Below, piece after piece: positions 36,001 through 41,198 of a DNA stretch of 41,198 nucleotides. This stretch comes from Clostridioides difficile. GTDB lineage: Bacteria > Bacillota > Clostridia > Peptostreptococcales > Peptostreptococcaceae. Under the pieces are notes generated by a model, which saw only the letters and a program-made list of their open reading frames with translations, was not told the DNA's origin and did no database searches. How positions within the stretch are numbered: the stretch's first letter is position 1; each line of letters starts with the position of its first letter. The stretch is from positions 1 through 41,198 of the forward strand of contig NZ_OEZH01000147.1 of the NCBI RefSeq assembly GCF_900243075.1. The letters run 5' to 3'. The translations under genes and the position numbers were made by a program.

Positions 36001-36341
36001 TAACTTAATCAAAAAATATACGCCACATAAAAACGCATAAAAAAACACATAAAACAATATTTATGCGTACTTTAAACTCGAACGGTACAAAATTCTTTAC
36101 TTTTACAGACCCATATTATATAATTAAGTAAATAATGTATATTTAGGTGACATATTGGATAAACTAATTTATTTATTTTATTAATATAATGATACTATAA
36201 AAGTTATATAAAGTGGTTTACAAAAAAGTTACAGATAGAGCTTTTATTAATGTATTGTGTATTAGTATTTTATCCTTAGGTACACTTCACCTACAAAATA
36301 GAATCATAAGATAATTATGGGAAAATTTTAGGAGGTTTATC
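36001..36341. other. Intergenic region upstream of the NlpC/P60 gene
   Basis: Contains a perfect 9-bp stem ACGCATAAA (36033-36041) / TTTATGCGT (36060-36068). On the minus strand it is followed by a T run (TTTATGCGTTTTTATG), so it would act as a terminator for leftward transcription although no minus-strand gene is visible. Downstream of it AGGTGACATATTG and AGGTACACTTCACCT (a near palindrome at about 36279-36293) could be regulatory. No known riboswitch recognised. Confidence 0.5.
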
Positions 36342-37388
36342 GTGAAGAAAAAGATATTAATACCAGTATTTGCATCAGTTATGGCATTATCAGTAAGTTC
36401 AATTGTAAATGCGGATGAAGTAAATGATTCATCTCAAAATAAGGATGATAAGACAAATACTGAATTAAATTTAGGTGAATATAAAGAAGTAAAATATAAA
36501 GTTGCAAAGATAAAAGATGGAGTAGCTATAAAAATAAGAGAAGAAGGTCAAGTTCAAAACATAGCTTATTCTGGAGATGAATTTACTGTTTTAGGAATTC
36601 AAGGGGAATGGGTTAAGGTTAAAGTTGAAGATGGCGAAGGTTGGTTAGCTACTAGATATGTAGATATATCTGAAGGTGTAGGATATACTAACGCTGATAA
36701 AGTAAACCTAAGAAAAGATAAGAGTGAAAGTTCAGAAGTAATTGAAGAGCTGGAAAAAGGAAGCTCTTTATTGGTGTTGGAAGAAAATGGAGATTGGTTA
36801 AAAGTTAAAGATGGAGAAACAGAAGGATACGTAAAAGCATCTTATATATCTGATAAAGCTCCAGTAATAGAAGAACCACAAGTAAACCCAAGTGTTAATC
36901 AAAATGGAACTTCTACAAATAATAATCAACAAAACAATGCAAATAATAATCAACAAGATAATACAAATGACAATCAACAAAATAATAGCTCAAATGTGCC
37001 AACAGCTAACTCTAATGCAGTTCAAGCTGTACTTAACTTGGCATATTCTAAGCAAGGTTGCCCATATGTTTGGGGAGCAGAAGGACCAAACACTTTTGAC
37101 TGCTCTGGATTTACACAATATGTATATAGAAATGCAGTAGGAAAGAATATACCAAGAACATCTAAAGCACAATCTAAATATGGACAAACTGTAAGTAAAG
37201 CAAATTTACAACCAGGAGACTTAGTGTTCTTCACAACTAATGGTTCTGGTTCTGTTAGTCATGTTGGAATATATGTAGGTGGAGGTAATATGATACATTC
37301 ACCATCAACAGGAAAAACAGTTAGTGTAACTAGTATAAATTCAGCATACTATACAGCAAGATTTGTTACAGCAAAAAGAATATTATAA
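36342..37388 (+). CDS. Secreted cell-wall hydrolase with SH3 domains and NlpC/P60 domain
   Basis: A 348-residue protein. A signal peptide (about 1-24) ends near SSIVNADE. Two bacterial SH3 domains follow (about 50-110 with VAIKIREEGQVQNIAYSGDEF, and 112-172 with VNLRKDKSESSEVIEELEKG), which bind peptidoglycan. A spacer (about 175-222) holds three NNQQNN/NDNQQNN-type repeats. The NlpC/P60 peptidase domain (about 225-348) has Cys254 in TFDCSGF, His307 in SHVGIYVGGG and His319 in MIHSPS as the catalytic triad. It should cleave the D-Glu/diamino acid bond of wall stem peptides outside the cell. The start is GTG 36342 behind AGGAGG at 36330-36335. Monocistronic, with a terminator downstream. Confidence 0.93.
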   Translation: MKKKILIPVFASVMALSVSSIVNADEVNDSSQNKDDKTNTELNLGEYKEVKYKVAKIKDGVAIKIREEGQVQNIAYSGDEFTVLGIQGEWVKVKVEDGEGWLATRYVDISEGVGYTNADKVNLRKDKSESSEVIEELEKGSSLLVLEENGDWLKVKDGETEGYVKASYISDKAPVIEEPQVNPSVNQNGTSTNNNQQNNANNNQQDNTNDNQQNNSSNVPTANSNAVQAVLNLAYSKQGCPYVWGAEGPNTFDCSGFTQYVYRNAVGKNIPRTSKAQSKYGQTVSKANLQPGDLVFFTTNGSGSVSHVGIYVGGGNMIHSPSTGKTVSVTSINSAYYTARFVTAKRIL

Positions 37389-37428
37389 TCAGTTTGTAAT
37401 ATGACAAATTGATAAATACATAAATATA

Positions 37429-37505
37429 AACGCTCTATATTATATTTAATTTAATCAGGAAACAAAAAATGATTATATTTTAAATGTATTATAGAGCGTT
37501 TTTGT
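37429..37505 (+). terminator. Terminator of the NlpC/P60 gene
   Basis: AACGCTCTATA (37429-37439) pairs perfectly with TATAGAGCGTT (37490-37500), followed by TTTG. The loop is long (about 50 bases) but can pair internally. Confidence 0.7.
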
Positions 37506-37641
37506 ATCACTTTAAATTTGATAAGGATTTAAGTTAATATGATATAAAATAGTAGTCTTTCCATATAATGATTATTTGTGCAATCCCTTGACAGGATAAG
37601 TCAAAGGTGGTAAGCTACTAACAGTACAAAAATACTTTTAA

Positions 37642-37663
37642 TTTTAGTTCAGAGAGGCTAAAA
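37642..37663 (+). promoter_or_regulatory. PyrR-binding RNA hairpin overlapping the pyrB ribosome binding region
   Basis: TTTTAG (37642-37647) pairs with CTAAAA (37658-37663) around the loop TTCAGAGAGG. The loop matches the conserved PyrR recognition sequence (CAGAGAGG) of Firmicutes pyr leaders. The stem ends directly before AAGGAGG (37664-37670), which fits repression of translation rather than, or as well as, transcription attenuation; I see no terminator between the hairpin and pyrB. Confidence 0.7.
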
Positions 37664-37677
37664 AAGGAGGACGAAAG

Positions 37678-38598
37678 ATGTTAAAATCAAGAAATTTAAT
37701 CCAACCAGAAGACTTTTCAATAGAAGAAATAGATGAAATATTAGAATTAGCTCAAAAAATAATTGACAATCCGTCAAAATATTCTCGCATATGTGAAGGA
37801 AAACTATTAGCTACATTATTTTATGAACCATCAACAAGAACAAGATTAAGCTTTGAATCTGCTATGAACAGATTAGGAGGGCGTGTCGTAGGTTTTTCAG
37901 AACCAAATTCATCCTCTGCATCAAAAGGCGAAACTTTAGGCGATACAATGAGGATAGTATCTGGTTATGTTGATATAATAGCTATGAGACATCCTCAATC
38001 AGGTGCAGCATCAGAAGCAGCTAGATTTACAGAGGTACCATTTATCAATGCAGGAGATGGCGGTAATCAGCATCCAACCCAAACACTTACAGACTTGCTT
38101 ACTATAAAATCATTAAAAGGAACTTTAGAAAACCATACAATAGGATTATGTGGTGATTTAAAATATGGAAGAACTGTGCATTCTTTGGTTAAAGCTATGG
38201 CAAGATATAGGAATACAAAGTTTGTATTTATAGCACCCGAAGAATTAAAAATGCCAGATTATATAAAAGAAGCTATAAAGGGACATGCATATTATGAAAC
38301 TAATAATTTAGATGATGTTATAGGAAGTTTGGATGTTTTATATATGACTAGAGTTCAACAAGAAAGATTTGAAGATAAATCAGAATATGAAAGACTTAAA
38401 AATTATTATATTTTAAATAAGGCTAAATTAGAAAAAGCATCTAAAGATATGTTAGTAATGCATCCATTACCAAGAGTAAATGAAATAGACATAGATGTAG
38501 ATGATGATGATAGAGCTGTATATTTTAAACAAGCTAAATATGGAATGTATGTTAGAATGGCTTTAATAATAAAGCTTTTAGGTATAAATGAAGACTAA
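37678..38598 (+). CDS. pyrB: Aspartate carbamoyltransferase, catalytic chain
   Basis: A 306-residue enzyme forming N-carbamoyl-L-aspartate from carbamoyl phosphate and aspartate, the committed step of pyrimidine synthesis. The carbamoyl phosphate site is [20 protein letters not shown], with [18 protein letters not shown] and [12 protein letters not shown] downstream; the aspartate domain includes MTRVQQERF and [10 protein letters not shown]. The length fits the catalytic chain. No pyrI regulatory chain is present after it. AAGGAGG with a 7-base spacer sets ATG 37678. It is the first gene of pyrBKDE, with a PyrR hairpin in its leader. Confidence 0.97.
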   Translation: MLKSRNLIQPEDFSIEEIDEILELAQKIIDNPSKYSRICEGKLLATLFYEPSTRTRLSFESAMNRLGGRVVGFSEPNSSSASKGETLGDTMRIVSGYVDIIAMRHPQSGAASEAARFTEVPFINAGDGGNQHPTQTLTDLLTIKSLKGTLENHTIGLCGDLKYGRTVHSLVKAMARYRNTKFVFIAPEELKMPDYIKEAIKGHAYYETNNLDDVIGSLDVLYMTRVQQERFEDKSEYERLKNYYILNKAKLEKASKDMLVMHPLPRVNEIDIDVDDDDRAVYFKQAKYGMYVRMALIIKLLGINED

Positions 38599-38636
38599 TA
38601 GCTATCATATAGTAGTAAAACAAAGGAGATTTTGGG

Positions 38637-39329
38637 ATGTATAAAATTCTGGAAAATATATATATAGGCGAAGATATGTATAGAATGAAAGTAAAAGGTA
38701 ATTTTGAAGGTAAAATGGGACAATTCTATATGTTAAGAGCATGGGATACTTATCCAGTGCTTTCAAGACCTATAAGTATACATGATATAGATGAAGAAGG
38801 AATAACTTTTCTTTATAAAGTAGTAGGAGAGGGAACTCAAATTTTGAGTAACTTAAAAGTAAACGACACTATAAAATTAGAAGGACCTTATGGTAATGGA
38901 TATACTAAGGTTGATGGAAAGGTAGCTCTAGTAGGAGGCGGAATCGGTGTAGCGCCACTATATTTAGTTGCTAAAAATATAAAAAACTGTGATGCATATC
39001 TTGGATTTAGAGAAGATGTTATATTAGAAGATGAATATAGACAAGTATGTAATGAGGTCTATACAACAGTAGGGAATACTTTTGTAACAGATATAATTGA
39101 TGTGGAGAAATATGATTATATATTAACATGTGGTCCAACTCCAATGATGGAAAAATTGGTTAAGATGGTAGAAGGTACTAAAACGAGAATTATGGTATCT
39201 CTTGAAAACCATATGGCATGTGGAGTAGGTGCTTGTTTAGTATGTACGTGTAAAACTAATGAAGGAAATAAAAAGACTTGTAAAGATGGTCCAGTGTTCT
39301 GGGGAGAGGACGTGATTTTTAATGGCTAA
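38637..39329 (+). CDS. pyrK: Dihydroorotate dehydrogenase B electron-transfer subunit
   Basis: A 230-residue FAD/[2Fe-2S] protein that passes electrons from PyrD to NAD+. The FAD-binding barrel has [12 protein letters not shown], and [30 protein letters not shown] spans the flavin/NAD boundary. [17 protein letters not shown] is the NAD site. The C-terminal [14 protein letters not shown] and a later Cys (NKKTC) hold the 2Fe-2S cluster. AAAGGAG precedes ATG 38637. It overlaps pyrD by 8 bases, the usual pyrK-pyrD coupling. Confidence 0.96.
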   Translation: MYKILENIYIGEDMYRMKVKGNFEGKMGQFYMLRAWDTYPVLSRPISIHDIDEEGITFLYKVVGEGTQILSNLKVNDTIKLEGPYGNGYTKVDGKVALVGGGIGVAPLYLVAKNIKNCDAYLGFREDVILEDEYRQVCNEVYTTVGNTFVTDIIDVEKYDYILTCGPTPMMEKLVKMVEGTKTRIMVSLENHMACGVGACLVCTCKTNEGNKKTCKDGPVFWGEDVIFNG

Positions 39330-40224
39330 TTTAAGTGTGAAATTTGGAAGTATAGAATTTAAAAATCCAGTAATAATGGCGTCTGGAACTTTTGGATTTG
39401 GAAAAGAATATAATGAGATTTATGATATACAAAAACTTGGTGGTATAAGCAGTAAGGGACTTACTTTAAATAAAAAGCCTGGTAATAATGGTATGAGAGT
39501 TCATGAGACACCATCTGGCATGATGAATAGTGTTGGTCTTGAAAATCCTGGAGTCCAAGGGTTTATAGATAATGAATTACCTTTTTTTAGTCAATTAGAC
39601 TTGGTCAGAATAGCTAATGTTGGAGGTGGGACATTAGAAGACTACTTATTAGGGGTTCAAATGTTAAATGATAAACCAATAGATATTATTGAATTAAACA
39701 TATCTTGCCCAAATGTTAAAGCTGGAGGAATGGCTTTTGGTATAAAAACTGAAGTGGCAAGAGAAGTTGTTCGTGAGGTAAGAAACATAACGAAACTACC
39801 TTTAGTAATAAAACTATCACCTAATGCAGAAGACATTGTAGGGATGGCAAAAGTTTGTGAAGAAGAAGGTGCTGATGGCATCTCTTTAGTTAATACTTTT
39901 AAAGCAATGGCAATTGATATAAAAAATAGAAGACCAGTATTTGAAAATGTATATGCTGGGTTATCTGGACCAGCTATAAAGCCTATAGCTTTAAGAATGG
40001 TACATGAAGTGTGTAAAAATGTAAATATACCTGTAATGGGAATGGGCGGAATAACTAAAGCTACAGATGCTATAGAATTTATAATGGCAGGAGCTACTTG
40101 TATTCAAGTTGGAACTGCAAACTTTATGAATCCTAGAATTGGTCCTGAAATAATAGATGGAATTAATGAATTTATGGATAAAGAAGGAATAAAAAGTTTA
40201 GACGAAATAAGAGGAATTATATAA
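39322..40224 (+). CDS. pyrD: Dihydroorotate dehydrogenase B, catalytic subunit (class 1B)
   Basis: A 300-residue FMN enzyme oxidizing dihydroorotate to orotate. The N-terminus [20 protein letters not shown] and [11 protein letters not shown] form the FMN pocket. [12 protein letters not shown] carries the catalytic Cys typical of class 1 enzymes, and [22 protein letters not shown] is the phosphate-binding end of the barrel. The adjacent pyrK identifies it as the NAD-dependent class 1B. It begins inside pyrK (8-base overlap) and shares that ribosome loading. Confidence 0.97.
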   Translation: MANLSVKFGSIEFKNPVIMASGTFGFGKEYNEIYDIQKLGGISSKGLTLNKKPGNNGMRVHETPSGMMNSVGLENPGVQGFIDNELPFFSQLDLVRIANVGGGTLEDYLLGVQMLNDKPIDIIELNISCPNVKAGGMAFGIKTEVAREVVREVRNITKLPLVIKLSPNAEDIVGMAKVCEEEGADGISLVNTFKAMAIDIKNRRPVFENVYAGLSGPAIKPIALRMVHEVCKNVNIPVMGMGGITKATDAIEFIMAGATCIQVGTANFMNPRIGPEIIDGINEFMDKEGIKSLDEIRGII

Positions 40225-40308
40225 GGTAGAATAAACAGTATTTTAAAAATGAAAAATATAGATTAAATAAACAATAATTTTATAATATTAACATGGAGGA
40301 AAAATAAT

Positions 40309-40893
40309 ATGAGTAAAGTAGATGTAGTAGATATATTAAAGAAAAGTGATGCATTATTAGAGGGACATTTTTTATTATCTTCAGGAAAACACAGTAATAG
40401 ATATGTACAATGTGCAAAAGTATTAAGATTTCCAGAATATGCTGCTGAGGTATTAAGTACAGTTGTTGAACAAATAAAAGATTTGGATATAGACTTAGTA
40501 GTAGGACCAGCTATGGGTGGAGTAATAGTTTCTTATGAGTTAGGAAGACAATTAGGAAAAGAAGCTGTATTTACTGAGAGAAAAGACAATACAATGGAGT
40601 TAAGAAGAGGGTTTGAAGTTAAAAAAGGAGCAAAGATAATAATTGCTGAAGACGTTGTAACTACTGGTAAATCAACTATGGAGACAAAAAGAGTATTGGA
40701 AGCCTTAGGTGGAGAAGTTGTAGGTGTAGCATGTATAGCAGATAGAACTAATCATGATATAGGTATGCCTATATATAGTGCTATAAAACTTGATATCCAA
40801 GTTTATGAATCTGATGAGTGTCCTTTATGTAAAGAAGGAAAATTACCAGTTGTTAAGCCTGGAAGTAGAGAGTTTAAAGAGTTAGGAATGTAA
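40309..40893 (+). CDS. pyrE: Orotate phosphoribosyltransferase
   Basis: A 194-residue enzyme joining orotate to PRPP to make OMP. It has [18 protein letters not shown], the subunit-bridging loop [16 protein letters not shown], and the PRPP motif [17 protein letters not shown]. The tail [24 protein letters not shown] is found in clostridial and other bacterial long-type enzymes. ATGGAGGA precedes ATG 40309. It ends the operon 84 bases past pyrD. pyrF and pyrC are not in the window. Confidence 0.97.
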   Translation: MSKVDVVDILKKSDALLEGHFLLSSGKHSNRYVQCAKVLRFPEYAAEVLSTVVEQIKDLDIDLVVGPAMGGVIVSYELGRQLGKEAVFTERKDNTMELRRGFEVKKGAKIIIAEDVVTTGKSTMETKRVLEALGGEVVGVACIADRTNHDIGMPIYSAIKLDIQVYESDECPLCKEGKLPVVKPGSREFKELGM

Positions 40894-40984
40894 TAAATAA
40901 TTTAATTAATTTCAGTTTTGATTAAAAAGATAAATTTTTTAGAGCAAAAATTTGTAATATAAAATATAAATGAAAAATAAAAAG

Positions 40985-41020
40985 CAGTTAGCCTTGTAAA
41001 TGAAGGTTAACTGTTTTTTT
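40985..41020 (+). terminator. Terminator of the pyr operon
   Basis: CAGTTAGCCTT (40985-40995) pairs with AAGGTTAACTG (41003-41013) with one G-U pair, followed by seven T. Confidence 0.85.
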
Positions 41021-41174
41021 GTTAAAAATATATTTACAAAATAAGAGATAGTAGCAGTACAATATAAGTATAAGATAAAAAAACTATTATATGTATTAGG
41101 GAGGTTATCTTTAGTTAATAAAAACATAGATAAATATAGTTATTTATAGTAAAATATAGTCAAGAGGTGATTAT

Positions 41175-41198
41175 ATGAAAAACAATAACTATAAACCA
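41175..41198 (+). CDS. Start of a further gene, cut by the window end
   Basis: AAGAGGTG at 41162-41169 and ATG 41175 open MKNNNYKP, which runs off the window. Too short to identify. Confidence 0.4.

Noticed and set aside
36001-36341. Cyclic dinucleotide riboswitch upstream of the cell-wall hydrolase
   Set aside because: I could not find the conserved cores of c-di-AMP or c-di-GMP aptamers.
36897-36990. AT-rich tandem repeats in the NlpC/P60 gene as a CRISPR-like array
   Set aside because: They are in-frame Asn/Gln linker repeats inside a coding sequence, with no conserved repeat-spacer pattern. No CRISPR array is present in the window.

Overview
The window looks like chromosomal DNA of a low-GC Clostridia, most probably Clostridioides difficile or a very close relative. 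This rests on the extreme A+T content, strong AGGAGG ribosome binding sites, a clostridial 2[4Fe-4S] ferredoxin, an NAD-type glutamate dehydrogenase of the gluD kind, a stand-alone CO dehydrogenase module, rex, and a pyrB-pyrK-pyrD-pyrE operon. The species is an inference from gene content; no database was searched.

Layout. 1-1018: an AT-rich leader and a small VOC-fold protein. 1130-2346: a decayed IS256-type transposase. 2689-6756: a damaged peptide-processing/export cassette (cassette 1), with a radical SAM/SPASM maturase remnant, an intact ABC ATPase and FtsX-type permease, and a 39-residue stub of an S8 (subtilisin-type) protease. 7046-12042 (minus strand): a sigma-54-controlled unit of amino-acid permease, M20 amidohydrolase and its likely activator, with a good -24/-12 promoter in front of the amidohydrolase. 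12496-13146: a Crp/Fnr-type regulator. 13279-16584 (minus): an ABC-F ATPase followed by a MATE exporter. 16720-18030: rex and an FmdE-type protein.

18253-24973 holds a second, largely intact cassette (cassette 2): a broken response regulator, a hairpin enclosing a 9-codon ORF, a large FtsX-type permease, its ATPase, an S8 protease carrying a C-terminal acyl-carrier-like domain without the phosphopantetheine serine, and a fused-subunit ABC exporter. The two cassettes share ATPase, permease and S8 protease but in different gene order and with different damage. With a radical SAM maturase in one and a carrier-related domain in the other, they resemble the clostridial Cys-rich ribosomal peptide (RiPP/bacteriocin) maturation loci. 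I see no precursor peptide in the window. This is the best candidate here for an under-described system.

25362-41198 is mostly core metabolism: ferredoxin; a CapA-like lipoprotein; cooS with an electron-transfer ferredoxin and an FAD oxidoreductase; a cyclopropane-fatty-acid synthase (minus); a P-loop/Asp23-like protein; gluD; an orphan M56 (BlaR1-type) membrane protease followed by a degenerate duplicate of its own tail; a secreted SH3-NlpC/P60 cell-wall hydrolase; and pyrBKDE behind a PyrR-type RNA hairpin that lies next to the pyrB ribosome binding site. The last 24 bases open a further, truncated reading frame.
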